A stretch of DNA of 64,000 nt, from assembly GCA_012729675.1 (NCBI GenBank), contig JAAYCR010000058.1, positions 62,001-126,000 of the forward strand, read 5' to 3'. Shown here piece after piece: positions 8,217-17,879 of the stretch (the first letter of the stretch is position 1; the number at the start of each line of letters is the position of its first letter). A program made the position numbers and the translations under genes. The notes under the pieces were generated by a model. It was not told the origin of the DNA, ran no database searches, and worked only from the letters and a program-made list of their open reading frames with translations. The DNA comes from Phycisphaerae bacterium (GTDB taxonomy: Bacteria; Planctomycetota; Phycisphaerae; Sedimentisphaerales; Anaerohalosphaeraceae).

Positions 8217-9032
8217 TTGCGCAATTGGATCACAAACAGTTTGTATGCGTGCGGCATGGCGGGACTGCCAAAGACGCTTTTTCTCGCCCAGCGGCAGTGG
8301 ACACTGGTGCGCACGTTCAAGCATGATTTTTTCGCGGCAACGGGACTTTACGAATCTGCGGCCTTATCGCGGGATACTAACGATGATGCCGAACATGTCG
8401 TGTTGAAAATCAGCCGCGTGCAGTCGTTTTTCGGCATTCCGCTGGCGTGGACGGGACGTTTTTTAAAACAGCGCGAGTACCGACTGCTCACACACGTTCA
8501 GACCTTGGATCAAGTGCCTCAGCTTATCGGCGAGTATGGGCGTAACGGGTTTGTGTATCACTTCATCGAAGGGCAATCGCTTGATGAAAAGCCCCAACTG
8601 CCCGACACGTTTTTTGACGAGCTAAAGCTGCTGCTGCACCGAGTGCATACGCGGGGCATCTGCTATCTGGATTTCAACAAGCGCGGCAATATCCTGATCG
8701 GAAAGGACAAACGTCCGTATATGATTGATTTCCAGATTTCCATGAGGCTGAACCGCCCCTTTTGCAAACGGCTCTGCCGCATGCTTCAGCGTGAGGATTA
8801 CTATCATCTGCTCAAACACAAGCGGCGGCTTCGTCCCGACCTGCTGACCGAAAGCGAGCGGGCACTGTCCAAACATCGCAGCCTGCCGATCCGCATCCAT
8901 CGGTTTTTAACAGTTCCGTTGCGGACGCTGAGGCGGCATCTGCTGAGGCTGCTGCATCGCAAAAAACTGCTCATCTACGACGATAGCTTTGACCCGACAC
9001 CGGAAAACGACCCGACCCGCTATGGACCTTAA
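8217..9032 (+). CDS. Protein-kinase-fold phosphotransferase (Kdo/heptose kinase or RIO-like)
   Basis: 271 residues. The clear features are a catalytic-loop-like segment HTRGICYLDFNKRGNILI (the D...N pattern of small-molecule and RIO-type kinases) and a following IDFQIS in place of DFG. An upstream VVLKISR could supply the ATP-binding lysine. The C-terminal 100 residues are very basic and include LRRHLLRLLHRKK. LPS core kinases of the WaaP/KdkA type have this architecture, so a lipid A/core kinase or RIO-like role is possible but unproven. The TTG start at 8217 is used because AAAGG lies just upstream; an ATG 39 bases later is the alternative. It is probably co-transcribed with ispG. Confidence 0.65.
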   Translation: MRNWITNSLYACGMAGLPKTLFLAQRQWTLVRTFKHDFFAATGLYESAALSRDTNDDAEHVVLKISRVQSFFGIPLAWTGRFLKQREYRLLTHVQTLDQVPQLIGEYGRNGFVYHFIEGQSLDEKPQLPDTFFDELKLLLHRVHTRGICYLDFNKRGNILIGKDKRPYMIDFQISMRLNRPFCKRLCRMLQREDYYHLLKHKRRLRPDLLTESERALSKHRSLPIRIHRFLTVPLRTLRRHLLRLLHRKKLLIYDDSFDPTPENDPTRYGP

Positions 9033-9512
9033 ACCGGATTCTGAAATGATGGCTTAAATCTGCATTCCCTTCAAAAAATCAAGGCCATTAAAAAAGACAC
9101 TTATGTCTTTTTCCACAAAATCGATGCATACACACAACAATTGAGAATACTATCTCTATACTCGGTTATCTGCCTGTCGCAGATAGGGAAATTGCTTATT
9201 TGTGCATAGAAAAAATCTGATTCCCAAGGAAATATGCTAACCTCGAATCGTCCAATGTCGCCGCCCTCTCCCGTCGCACAAAGGGTACTCTGGAAATTGA
9301 ACATTTCACGAGCAATCTGCCCGCGATATGCTCCGGATGTTACAAAAATGTATCGCATATTCATTTTTCGTGGAATTTTGCGGCAGAGGGGCTTGACAGA
9401 CGCTCAAAAGTGATTAAAACAGATGAACCAATCGGTTGCCGAGGCCGTATTTTTATAACATTTTGTGTATTGCACTCGGCGGCAGTGTCGAATCAATTTC
9501 TGGAGACGATCT
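9033..9512. other. AT-richer intergenic stretch without a supported gene
   Basis: 480 bases between the kinase-fold gene and the ABC operon. It holds the hairpin at 9090-9112. A leftward 87-codon open frame (9101-9364) matches nothing I recognise and lacks a good ribosome site. A TTGACA lies at about 9394, without a matching -10 box. The base composition is noticeably more AT-rich than the flanking genes. Confidence 0.4.
9090..9112. terminator. Bidirectional terminator-like hairpin
   Basis: AAAAAGACA, a CTTA loop, then TGTCTTTTT: a perfect 9-bp stem with A and T tracts on both sides. It would end transcripts from the ispG/kinase unit. Confidence 0.6.
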
Positions 9513-10235
9513 ATGATAGATGTACGACAGTTGCGGCGCAGTTTCGGCCCCATTGTGGCGGTGGACGGGATATCGTTTGCGGCCCAAAAGGGGGATGTGG
9601 TCGGTTTTCTGGGGCCTAACGGCGCAGGCAAGAGTACAGCGATGAAAATGCTGGCCTGTTTTTTGCGGCCGGATGGCGGAACGGCGACGATCTGCGGCCA
9701 CGATATCCTCAACGACCCCATCGGCGTGCGAATGAGCCTGGGGTATTTGGCCGAGAACGCCCCGGCGTATAACGAGATGACGGTGGCGGGGTTTCTCGAT
9801 TTTGTCTGCGACGCCCGGCAGGTCAAGGGCGGCCAGCGCAAAAAGGCTCTGGATCGCGTCGTGCCGCTCTGCTCGATTGAGTCGGTCTATCACCAGACCA
9901 TCGAGACGCTCTCAAAAGGGTATCGCCGCCGCGTCGGGCTGGCGCAATCGCTGATACACGACCCGCCGGTGCTGATCCTCGACGAGCCGACCGACGGACT
10001 GGACCCCAATCAAAAACACGAAGTCCGGCGGCTGATCAACACGATGTCCAAAGACAAGTGCATCATCATATCGACGCATATTCTGGAAGAAGTCGAGCAG
10101 GTCTGTACCCGCGCGATCATTATCGCCCGCGGCAACATACTGGTGGACTCGACGCCGAAAGAACTGACGGACAAATACAAGTGCAGCCTGACCGACGTCT
10201 TTCGAAAAATCACGACGACCAAAAAAACGGCGTAA
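9513..10235 (+). CDS. ABC-2 transporter ATP-binding protein (GldA-like)
   Basis: 240 residues from the ATG at 9513, which has TGGAG seven bases upstream; a GTG at 9465 would add a non-homologous tail. It has Walker A GPNGAGKS, the signature LSKGYRRRVGLAQ, Walker B VLILDEPTDGLD and the switch histidine in IISTHILEE. The protein energises the permease at 10249. With the next three genes it forms the gliding-type ABC-2 set (GldA-GldF-GldG plus DUF4340). This set is widespread in non-gliding bacteria, where its substrate is not established. Confidence 0.93.
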   Translation: MIDVRQLRRSFGPIVAVDGISFAAQKGDVVGFLGPNGAGKSTAMKMLACFLRPDGGTATICGHDILNDPIGVRMSLGYLAENAPAYNEMTVAGFLDFVCDARQVKGGQRKKALDRVVPLCSIESVYHQTIETLSKGYRRRVGLAQSLIHDPPVLILDEPTDGLDPNQKHEVRRLINTMSKDKCIIISTHILEEVEQVCTRAIIIARGNILVDSTPKELTDKYKCSLTDVFRKITTTKKTA

Positions 10236-10248
10236 TGGAGATAGTTGA

Positions 10249-10980
10249 ATGAACGGTTTTTGTGCGGTCTTCAAACGGGAACTAAAGGGGTACTTCGCGA
10301 CGCCGGTGGCGTATGTATTCCTGGTGATCTTTTTGTTTTTCGCCGGCTACCTGCCGTTTCGAGAGAAATTTTTCGAGATGCGGCAGGCGGACTTGCAGCT
10401 GTTTTTCAACGCCCTGCCGCTGCTGTTTGTATTTATGGTGCCCTCGGCGGCGATGCGGCTGTGGTCCGAGGAACGCAAATCCGGCTCAATTGAATTGCTG
10501 CTGACGCTGCCGATTACCGTTTGTCAGGCGGTGCTGGGTAAATTTATTGCGGCGTGGTGTTTTCTGGGCATTGCCCTGCTGCTGACGTTTCCCCTGCCGC
10601 TGACGGTCCATTATCTCGGCGAGCCGGACTGGGGGCTGATCATCACAGGCTACATCGGGGCGTTTCTGATGGCAGGCGGGTTTTTGGCCATCGGATCGTT
10701 CTTTTCGGCCCTGACCAAAAATCAGGTCATCAGCTTCATCCTGTCGGTGGTGGCCTGCTCGGTGTTCGTCTTTGCCGGCAACCCGACGACGCTGGAGTAC
10801 CTGGCGCTGACGATCTCGCCGACGATGGTGACGGTCGTCGAAAGCCTCAGCTTGCAGACCCATTATGAATCCATCGCCCGCGGCGTGATTCAGTTCGGCG
10901 ATATCGCGTACTTTTTCATCTTAATCGCGGCGTGGGTCATCGCCTGTATGCTGGTTCTGGAAGAAAGGAAGGCAAGCTGA
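10249..10980 (+). CDS. ABC-2 permease (GldF-like)
   Basis: 243 residues with six hydrophobic segments in the ABC-2 permease pattern. It opens with F.RELKGYFATPVAYVFLVIF, which is typical of GldF-like subunits, and contains ERKSGSIELLLTLPI at the cytoplasmic coupling region. The ribosome site GGAG is at proper spacing, 14 bases after the ATPase stop. Its TGA overlaps the ATG of the next gene by one base (TGATG), indicating translational coupling. Confidence 0.92.
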   Translation: MNGFCAVFKRELKGYFATPVAYVFLVIFLFFAGYLPFREKFFEMRQADLQLFFNALPLLFVFMVPSAAMRLWSEERKSGSIELLLTLPITVCQAVLGKFIAAWCFLGIALLLTFPLPLTVHYLGEPDWGLIITGYIGAFLMAGGFLAIGSFFSALTKNQVISFILSVVACSVFVFAGNPTTLEYLALTISPTMVTVVESLSLQTHYESIARGVIQFGDIAYFFILIAAWVIACMLVLEERKAS

Positions 10981-12935
10981 TGAATCGAACGACACGCACC
11001 TTGTTGGCGATCTTTTTTATTGCGGTGATTGCGGTCTCGGCGATTTCCATCACGCAGACCCTCGGCCGGCGTCTTCGTGTGGATATTACCGATCAGCGGC
11101 TTTATACCTTGTCGGACGGGACGAAGGCGATTTTGGCCGGGTTGCGGCAGCCGATCACGGTCAAGCTGTTTTACACCAAAACCGCGGCGATGAAGGGGCC
11201 CGACAATATTCGCTTTTATACAAATTATTATGAGTTTGTTCGGGCGCTGCTGGAGGAATATGCGTCCCATTCCGACGGAAATCTGAAGCTGGAGATCATC
11301 GATCCGCGGCCATTCAGCGAGGAAGAAATGGCGGCAATTCGCTTCGGCCTGCGCCGCTTCCAGATCACGCAGGAGGAAAACTTCTTCTTCGGTCTGGTTG
11401 TTCAGACCGAGTTCGGCGCAACGCGGATCATCGACTTCTTCACCCCGGATCGTCAGCAATTTGTCGAATACGACATCAGCTATCTGATTGATACGGCGGT
11501 GACGCGGCAGAAAAAACGCGTCGGCATTCTCAGCCCCCTTGAGATGATGGGCGATTCGGACTACATGGCCCAGATGATGCGGGTACAGGGTCAGCAACCC
11601 CGCCAGAAGTGGGGAATCATTGCGCAACTGGAGCAAAAATATGAGGTTGTGTCCGTGCCGACGGATACGACAGCAATCGAGGACATCGATTTACTGCTGG
11701 TGATTCATCCAAAGGACTTGCCGGAACACACCGAGTATGCTATCGATCAATATGTCCTCGGCGGCGGTCGCGCGGTGGTGATGATTGACCCCCATGCCGT
11801 GATCGATATGCCGGATCAGATGAGCCGCCTGCAGGGCGTTGACCACTCCACGTCGTCCAATCTGCCGCGTCTGCTGCGGGCGTGGGGGCTTGAGATGCCG
11901 GACTATACCTTTGCCGGCGACAGGGAACTGGCTGTCGAAGGTAGAACTGCACCGAATCGGCTTCCGGAAAGGATTCTCGGTTTTCTGCAACTGCAACGGG
12001 ACAAGGGATGTTTTAACCCCGATCATGTCGTCAGCGCCAATCTGAACCAGATGACGGTGCTGTTCCCCGGCGTCTTAAAGGTGCGTGGCGAGGCGAATTC
12101 CATACTGGAGTATGTCCCGCTTCTGAGTACGAGCGAAAGGGGCAATGCATGGCGGGTCAACACGCCGTATGAACTGCTGGAACCGGATTATACGGAGTTT
12201 ATGCGGCGGTTCATCGACGGAACCGAGCCGGTGAAGATGGGGTATCTGGTGAGCGGGTCGTTCAAAACCGCCTTTCCGGACGGGATTATGGCGGAAACCA
12301 ATGACGACGAAAACGATACGGAAGATGAAGCCTCCGGGCAGCGGATCACCGGCCTGATCGAAGCGGCCGAGCCGGGCGCGATTGTGGTGCTGACGGATGT
12401 CGATTTTATCAGCGATATGATGGCCTATGAGCGAACCTTTTTTGGCATGGCAACGGTCGGCGACAACAGCGCACTGCTGATGAATCTTCTCGAAGACCTG
12501 TCCGGCTCGCAGCACCTGATCTCAATTCGCTCGCGCGGAAACTTCCGGCGGCCCTTTGCACGGGTGGACGCTATCGAGGCACAAGCCGACACCGAGACCG
12601 CCGAAGAGCAGGCCAGAATCGAGGCACAGATCAGGGAATTCGAGCAGCAGCTTAACGAGCGTATAGCCGCCATCGAAGGCGAAAACCGCGGCGAACTGAT
12701 CAATCAGACGATTCTCGAAGAAAAACGCGAAATCGAGCTTCAACTCCTTGAGGCGGAAAGACGGCTTCGCGATGTGATGATGCAGAAACGCGAGCGCATC
12801 GAGGGGCTCAAGGTACAGATGCGGAATTTCTGCACACTGCCGGGGCCGGCGCTGACGCTGGTGATTGCCATCGGCTTGGGGATTCACCGCTCCATTCGGC
12901 GGCGGTACTATATCAGCCATGCCAGTGACGCTTGA
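10980..12935 (+). CDS. GldG-like ABC transporter auxiliary protein
   Basis: 651 residues from the ATG that overlaps the permease stop. An N-terminal membrane span (residues 8-28) is followed by RLRVDITDQRLYTLSDGTK, the hallmark opening of the GldG/ABC-transport-auxiliary domain. A large extracytoplasmic domain follows. A strongly charged coiled coil spans about residues 540-625 (many E, Q and R), and a second membrane span with a basic end (GLGIHRSIRRRYY) closes the protein. In gliding Bacteroidetes GldG pairs with GldA and GldF; elsewhere the role is unknown. Confidence 0.9.
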   Translation: MNRTTRTLLAIFFIAVIAVSAISITQTLGRRLRVDITDQRLYTLSDGTKAILAGLRQPITVKLFYTKTAAMKGPDNIRFYTNYYEFVRALLEEYASHSDGNLKLEIIDPRPFSEEEMAAIRFGLRRFQITQEENFFFGLVVQTEFGATRIIDFFTPDRQQFVEYDISYLIDTAVTRQKKRVGILSPLEMMGDSDYMAQMMRVQGQQPRQKWGIIAQLEQKYEVVSVPTDTTAIEDIDLLLVIHPKDLPEHTEYAIDQYVLGGGRAVVMIDPHAVIDMPDQMSRLQGVDHSTSSNLPRLLRAWGLEMPDYTFAGDRELAVEGRTAPNRLPERILGFLQLQRDKGCFNPDHVVSANLNQMTVLFPGVLKVRGEANSILEYVPLLSTSERGNAWRVNTPYELLEPDYTEFMRRFIDGTEPVKMGYLVSGSFKTAFPDGIMAETNDDENDTEDEASGQRITGLIEAAEPGAIVVLTDVDFISDMMAYERTFFGMATVGDNSALLMNLLEDLSGSQHLISIRSRGNFRRPFARVDAIEAQADTETAEEQARIEAQIREFEQQLNERIAAIEGENRGELINQTILEEKREIELQLLEAERRLRDVMMQKRERIEGLKVQMRNFCTLPGPALTLVIAIGLGIHRSIRRRYYISHASDA

Positions 12936-12971
12936 CACTCACCTCTATTCAATAATTATCGGAGACAAAAG

Positions 12972-14072
12972 ATGACCGACAGAAAACTGGCGATATTGGC
13001 AATGATAGCCGTCGTGATGGCGGGCTGGGCGATTTTGCAGAGCCGCTTGGCGAAGCAGACGGGGGCGCGCGGATTGTTTGAAAACGCGCCGCTGATTCAG
13101 GGGTTGAACGTCGATGCGATTGCGGAGATTACCGTTCTTTCGAACAAAGGCGCCAACACGCTGACATTGAAAAAACAGGATGGGCGGTTTCGGCTGCTGG
13201 AAAAAGATGGCTATCCAGCCAACATCAGCCCGATCAATTCGCTGCTGAACAATTGTCTGGATATTCGCGTTGCCCGACCGATTACGTCCAATCCGGCCAA
13301 TCACCCCGACCTGGGTGTGACCGACGAGACAGCTCAGTATGCGGTACGTTTTTTGAATGCCGACGGCAACGTCATTACCGGCGTTCTGGTTTCCGAGAGG
13401 AAATCCGATCCGGATGGGGCGTATGTGCGGCTGGACGGAGCCGACGATGCCTATTTTGTCGAATACGCTCCGTGGATTTCCACCACGCCGATATCGTACC
13501 TCAACACGGCCCTGGTCGAGGTCAATCGCGACAAAATTCGGCTTGTGACGGTGCGCGGCCCGGAGGGCGACTATGTCCTGACATCGCCTGACGGCGAGAC
13601 GATCGCGATGGAAGCGATGCCGGACGGCAAGCAGTTTGCGGGCACAGCCCATCAATCGGTGTTCCGGGCGCTGACGTCGGTGCAATTTGAGGATGTGATG
13701 GCCGCCGACAGCACCCCGACGGGCCTGTTGTTTGACCGAAGCTTTGTATGCGAGCTGGACGATACAACGGTTTATACCCTTTTGCTGGGCGAGTTGGACG
13801 GAAAACATTACGCAACGATCACGGCCGATTTTCTGGACACCACGCCGGTACAGGTCGGCCGTACCGAAGCGGAAGAAGAACTGCGAAAAAAAGAGGCCAA
13901 ACTGTTGGCGATGGATGCCGCACAGGCGTTTGCGCAGCGGCATAAGGACTGGGTGTATGTGATTTCATCCTTTAAGGCCGAGGACTTGACCCAATCGCTT
14001 GACAACCTGCTGGAAGAAGTGACAGAGGCGGACAACAGCCCGGAGGATACGCTGGAACCGGATGACATTTGA
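12972..14072 (+). CDS. DUF4340 domain protein
   Basis: 366 residues with GGAG well placed before the ATG. It has one N-terminal membrane span (KLAILAMIAVVMAGWAIL). Repeated beta-rich segments follow, of the type ITVLSNKGANTLTLKKQDG and RFRLLEKDGYPANISPINSLL, which is the usual DUF4340 pattern. The C-terminus is acidic. DUF4340 genes regularly follow gldG-like genes, so this is most likely the fourth component of the same complex, probably facing the periplasm. Confidence 0.85.
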   Translation: MTDRKLAILAMIAVVMAGWAILQSRLAKQTGARGLFENAPLIQGLNVDAIAEITVLSNKGANTLTLKKQDGRFRLLEKDGYPANISPINSLLNNCLDIRVARPITSNPANHPDLGVTDETAQYAVRFLNADGNVITGVLVSERKSDPDGAYVRLDGADDAYFVEYAPWISTTPISYLNTALVEVNRDKIRLVTVRGPEGDYVLTSPDGETIAMEAMPDGKQFAGTAHQSVFRALTSVQFEDVMAADSTPTGLLFDRSFVCELDDTTVYTLLLGELDGKHYATITADFLDTTPVQVGRTEAEEELRKKEAKLLAMDAAQAFAQRHKDWVYVISSFKAEDLTQSLDNLLEEVTEADNSPEDTLEPDDI

Positions 14073-14105
14073 ACACCAAACGAATTCTTTGTGCTGTCAG
14101 GATAT

Positions 14106-14194
14106 AAACCACCGAAGACACTGAAGACACCGAATTTAAGATAAATCCCATTTTAAAATCGGTGTCTTCGGCGGCCTCGGTGGTTTGTTTTTTT
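14106..14194. repeat. Dispersed palindromic repeat, family A, copy 1 (possible bidirectional terminator)
   Basis: AAACCACCGAAGACACTGAA at the left pairs with a TTCGGCGGCCTCGGTGGTTT-type right arm around an AT-rich centre, and a T run follows. It lies between two convergent genes. A near-identical element is at 39312-39400 and a half copy at about 31428-31465. Confidence 0.8.
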
Positions 14195-14223
14195 GTGTTC
14201 ACGATACGTTTGCAGAAGAGGTG

Positions 14224-15765
14224 CTATTTTCGCAGGTACGTCAGCCCTTCGGGCAGCGGGATATTGTTGCCGAAGTTGTCTTCGCCATAACCGTTATCGG
14301 CCAACAGTTTGATGTCCGCCAGAACGCGCTTATCGCCCACAAAAACGACCTTAATCGTCGTCCCAATATCGATTTTACCGGTCACTTGAAGACGGGCGAT
14401 TTCGTCGGTCACCTGTTCAAGCAATTTGGCGTCGGTTTGCAGTGTGTAGTTATCGATCTTCAAGGGATGTTCGTAGATAATCAGCTTACTGTGTTCGGCC
14501 AGAGTCAGAATCACCTTGCGGACAAAGCCGCAGATATTGTCCGTCTGTGCGTTGGCCGGCACAAGCTCCAGCCGCAGAATCTCCTCGGCCAGCGAACGCC
14601 GTTTGATGGCGTTTATTTTTTCATTGGCCCGAAACAGCTCCAGCGGCGAGCCGGCGTCATACTCTTCGTCGCCCAGCAGCATTTTAACTTCACTGCCGAA
14701 ATGCAGCACCAGCTTGGAAATCAGCGTGGAAGGCCGCACATGAAAGCCGCGATACTGCGGCACCAGCACCTCGATGTGGCCGTTTTCCGTATAGCGGCGG
14801 AGCATGTTCTGGCACAGCAGCTCGGCACAGGTCAGATACTGGTTTACAAAATTGATCGCGTAGTTGATGAGCAGTTCAAGCAGCTCTTCCGGTTCTACCA
14901 GCCGTTTATGCCCCTGCGCGATCTTTTGGGCCGTCGGCCCGGCGTGCCGCTCATAGTAGTGGGCGACATCTCGCGAGGTACGCAATAAATGCAGCACGAC
15001 GCTGATATGCCCGCGCAGCACCGGGAGGTCTTTGTCATAAACCTCTGTCTCGGTCGTGGACACATAGGTATCGTACAGGGATTGCAAATTGTGAAACCGA
15101 AGTTCCAGCGAACGAAGCTTTTCTTCGCTGAAGGGACCGGACAGATCGCAAAGCACCGGGTCCGGATGCGCCTGTCGTTTCGGAAGGATTTGTTTACTCT
15201 CAGCGGCGAGATTTAAAAACGCGGTCGCCAGCAGCGAGACGGTTGCCGAGACAGTCTCGATCTTGCGCATCGCCAAATCGTGCGGAAGCCGCCCGGTGGG
15301 AAGCTTTTCGATATAAAAGTCATCTTCGGGAATTTTTTCGGGGACGGGCAGTTTAAGAACGGCGGCCTCCTCGATCAGACGGCGGGTGGCTTCCTGAAGA
15401 ACGCTTTCCGTAAACCGCAGCGATTCTTCGGTGCATGCTGCAAAATCCTGCTGAACGGGAAGCAGGCGATAATGAGGAATGGCGTGCTGGATATGCAAAA
15501 GCTCATAGCTGACATTCGAAAAAAGTTTGATCGCGGCCGTGATGGAACGAAAACGCGACCACCGGCAATTATTACGCGCGCCGTAGGAATCCAGCAGTTC
15601 TTCAACCTGCGAGGCGTGCGAAAGCAACTCGCCCAGCAGCGGGCGGGTCAGAATATGCCCGAAATCTTCCTGCTGGGCCAAAAAAACTGCCGCCCGCAGA
15701 AAGGCCATCGAGCGTTCTGCAACCAAATTCTGAAAATTTTCGTACGATATCGTTAAAGGAGTCAT
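14224..15765 (-). CDS. Large protein with an internal HPr-like phosphocarrier domain
   Basis: 513 residues from the ATG at 15765; a TTG nine bases further upstream is an alternative. Residues 1-320 are mostly helical, with no domain I recognise. Residues 328-410 resemble HPr: YRGFHVRPSTLISKLVLHFG has the phospho-accepting histidine (H342) in the G-[LF]-H-x-R-P context and the usual following helix. The rest is an unassigned alpha/beta tail. HPr proteins are about 88 residues, so this is an HPr-like module within a large protein. The classical Ser46 site region is not preserved in an obvious way. The role is likely regulatory; no PTS enzyme gene is nearby. Confidence 0.7.
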   Translation of the reverse strand: MTPLTISYENFQNLVAERSMAFLRAAVFLAQQEDFGHILTRPLLGELLSHASQVEELLDSYGARNNCRWSRFRSITAAIKLFSNVSYELLHIQHAIPHYRLLPVQQDFAACTEESLRFTESVLQEATRRLIEEAAVLKLPVPEKIPEDDFYIEKLPTGRLPHDLAMRKIETVSATVSLLATAFLNLAAESKQILPKRQAHPDPVLCDLSGPFSEEKLRSLELRFHNLQSLYDTYVSTTETEVYDKDLPVLRGHISVVLHLLRTSRDVAHYYERHAGPTAQKIAQGHKRLVEPEELLELLINYAINFVNQYLTCAELLCQNMLRRYTENGHIEVLVPQYRGFHVRPSTLISKLVLHFGSEVKMLLGDEEYDAGSPLELFRANEKINAIKRRSLAEEILRLELVPANAQTDNICGFVRKVILTLAEHSKLIIYEHPLKIDNYTLQTDAKLLEQVTDEIARLQVTGKIDIGTTIKVVFVGDKRVLADIKLLADNGYGEDNFGNNIPLPEGLTYLRK

Positions 15766-15897
15766 GTCCTGCAACTACTCCGCAATTATCCTGTATCTAT
15801 TACAACGCTCCCTGAAAGTGACGACATCGCCATCCAGAAGCGCCATATTACTCCACTAGTGAACATTTTAACCATTATACCCCAATTCGAAACAAAT

Positions 15898-16695
15898 TCA
15901 AGACTTCTTTGGCGGGCATGGGGAAATCGCCACCTCCGCCCATAAAACGGTATGGTCGCTCGGTTTGTCGGCTCCGCGGCAGGCAGTGTCGATCTCGCAA
16001 CGGGTGCAGCGGTCGGCAAGTGAGGCGGTCGCCATGAGGTAGTCCAGTCGCCAGCCAAGGTTGCGTTTAAAGCCGTTGGGAACGCGGTAGTCCCAAAAGG
16101 TATAGAGGCCGGGCCGGCCGGGATGGTGCAGGCGGAACAGATCGATCAGCCCCGCCGACACGACACTTTCGAGGGCGTCCTGTACCTCTTGACAAAAACA
16201 AACCGTTCCCCACAACCGTTCGGGGTCGTGTACATCAATCGCTTCGCGGGCGACATTCAAATCGCCCACCCATATCCATTTCGATGTCGGGGTGATCTGC
16301 TCGACAAAATACGCTTGAAGGCAGCGAAAAAACGCCAACTTGTACGCAAAGGCATCCGAATGCATCTCGCGTCCCTGAGGAACATACGTATTCACAATCG
16401 TAATATCGCCGTAGTCAGCCTGCAGAAAGCGGGCGTCGCCGCCGTCGTCGCCGGGCAGGCGGTCCACCACATTTTCCGGCTCCAGACGACTGAACAGGGC
16501 CACGCCATTGTATTTCTTCTGGCCGCGAAAGATCACGTGATAGCCGATGCCGGCAAACGCATCCAGGGGAAATTCGTCGTCCTGCACCTTCGTTTCCTGC
16601 ACGGCCAGCACATCCGGCTGATGCTCGCACAGCCACTGGCGCACAGGGTCGATCCGGCTGCGAATCGAGTTGACATTGAACGTAGCGATCTTCAT
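15898..16695 (-). CDS. xthA: Exodeoxyribonuclease III
   Basis: 265 residues, the normal length for ExoIII. MKIATFNVNSIRSR opens the protein. The catalytic glutamate is in AVQETKVQDDEFP, the D-x-N pair in VGDLNVARE and the catalytic D-H in KPSDHTVLWAEV. The enzyme is an AP endonuclease and 3'-5' exonuclease acting in base excision repair. Its ATG overlaps the TGA of the upstream RNase D gene by four bases (ATGA), so the two are translationally coupled. Confidence 0.95.
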   Translation of the reverse strand: MKIATFNVNSIRSRIDPVRQWLCEHQPDVLAVQETKVQDDEFPLDAFAGIGYHVIFRGQKKYNGVALFSRLEPENVVDRLPGDDGGDARFLQADYGDITIVNTYVPQGREMHSDAFAYKLAFFRCLQAYFVEQITPTSKWIWVGDLNVAREAIDVHDPERLWGTVCFCQEVQDALESVVSAGLIDLFRLHHPGRPGLYTFWDYRVPNGFKRNLGWRLDYLMATASLADRCTRCEIDTACRGADKPSDHTVLWAEVAISPCPPKKS

Positions 16696-17879
16696 TCCGC
16701 ATGTTCCTGATTCTCGTCGTTTCGGGAATGATTCAGAATCTTGTGCAGAGCGGGTAAAAGCAGTTGAGCCTGCCAGCGCATCCAGCCGATTTGCAGCAGT
16801 TTTTCCTCGGTATCGGCGCTGGTGCTAACCGCGGCCAAGAGCGCCTTGCGTGAGGCGATAAGCTGCGGCTCTATCACCAGAGCGTCCGCAATCTGTTGAC
16901 ATTCGACCTTGAGCCGATCCGCTTTTTGGAGCACGGCCGTGCCGGGTTTTTGGTGCTGTTCACGGCGCGGCGGTGCAGGCCAGTCTTCCGGGCCGAGCCG
17001 CGCGGCCGAATAAAGGGCGTCCAGCAGTTCACGCCGATGGCTGCCTTTGCAATGTCGCGATAAACGGGGCAGTTGGTCGGAGTGAATATCCTTTTGCCGC
17101 TCGGCCCATAGCGCCAGCTCGATCAATTGTTCATTGTGCAGAATGCGAAACGGCGACACGTCGGCCGTATCGGCTTGATCTTGCCGCCATTGCCATAGCG
17201 CACGGACAAAAGCCAACTGACGCGGCGGCAGACCAAATGTCCCGCGAATACGCCAGGCTTTGTCAGGATCCTGCGGAATTTTCGGCTGCTGGGTCTGGGC
17301 GATAGTCCACTGGCAGTATTCGCGATGCCAGTCAAGTCGCCCCTGAGCGATGAGCCGTTCGGTCAAGTAATCGGCCAGACGCTCCAAATGACGGATGTCT
17401 TCGGCTGCGTAGGCCAGCAGCGTGGCCGGAATCGGACGCTGCGCCCAATTGGCCCGCTGGTTGTGCTTATTGGGCAGCGCTATGCCGAGAATATCCGCCA
17501 GCAATGCCGAGAGGCTGATGTTTTTAATGCCCACCAGGCGGGCGGCCAGCATCGTGTCAAATATCTCACGTTGCGGTCGAAAATCAAAGTCAGCCAGTAG
17601 CATCCGCAGGTCGTAGCCCGTATCGTGAAAAATAAGCTGTTTTTGAGCCAATAACTTAAGTACGGGGGACAGATCAAGACCAGCCAATGGATCGACCACA
17701 AAGCAACGGCTTGCAGTGGCAAGCTGAATCAGACAAACTTTATGGTGAAAGTGATGAAAACTATCCGCTTCTGTGTCAACCGAGACCCTGATCGCATCCG
17801 TAATCGCCTCTTGCAGGGCCGGGACAGCGGCAGGAGTATCGATAAGGGTGTAATGGCTGCTTAAGTCTTGGCCGTTCAT
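16692..17879 (-). CDS. rnd: Ribonuclease D-like 3'-5' exonuclease
   Basis: 395 residues from the ATG at 17879; an extended frame to 17984 has no family similarity. DEDD motifs: VSVDTEADSF (motif I), HDTGYDLRML (II) and YAAEDIRHLERLADYL (III). An HRDC-type domain follows at roughly residues 200-290, around RALWQWRQDQADT and ILHNEQLIELALW. RNase D trims tRNA and other structured RNA 3' ends. The ribosome site AAAGAG is close to the ATG, which is slightly unusual. It forms an operon with xthA. Confidence 0.9.
   Translation of the reverse strand: MNGQDLSSHYTLIDTPAAVPALQEAITDAIRVSVDTEADSFHHFHHKVCLIQLATASRCFVVDPLAGLDLSPVLKLLAQKQLIFHDTGYDLRMLLADFDFRPQREIFDTMLAARLVGIKNISLSALLADILGIALPNKHNQRANWAQRPIPATLLAYAAEDIRHLERLADYLTERLIAQGRLDWHREYCQWTIAQTQQPKIPQDPDKAWRIRGTFGLPPRQLAFVRALWQWRQDQADTADVSPFRILHNEQLIELALWAERQKDIHSDQLPRLSRHCKGSHRRELLDALYSAARLGPEDWPAPPRREQHQKPGTAVLQKADRLKVECQQIADALVIEPQLIASRKALLAAVSTSADTEEKLLQIGWMRWQAQLLLPALHKILNHSRNDENQEHAE

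Noticed and set aside
9101-9364. 87-codon leftward open frame in the AT-rich gap
   Set aside because: No ribosome site, no recognisable family and atypical composition. Only its closeness to a terminator-like hairpin speaks for it.
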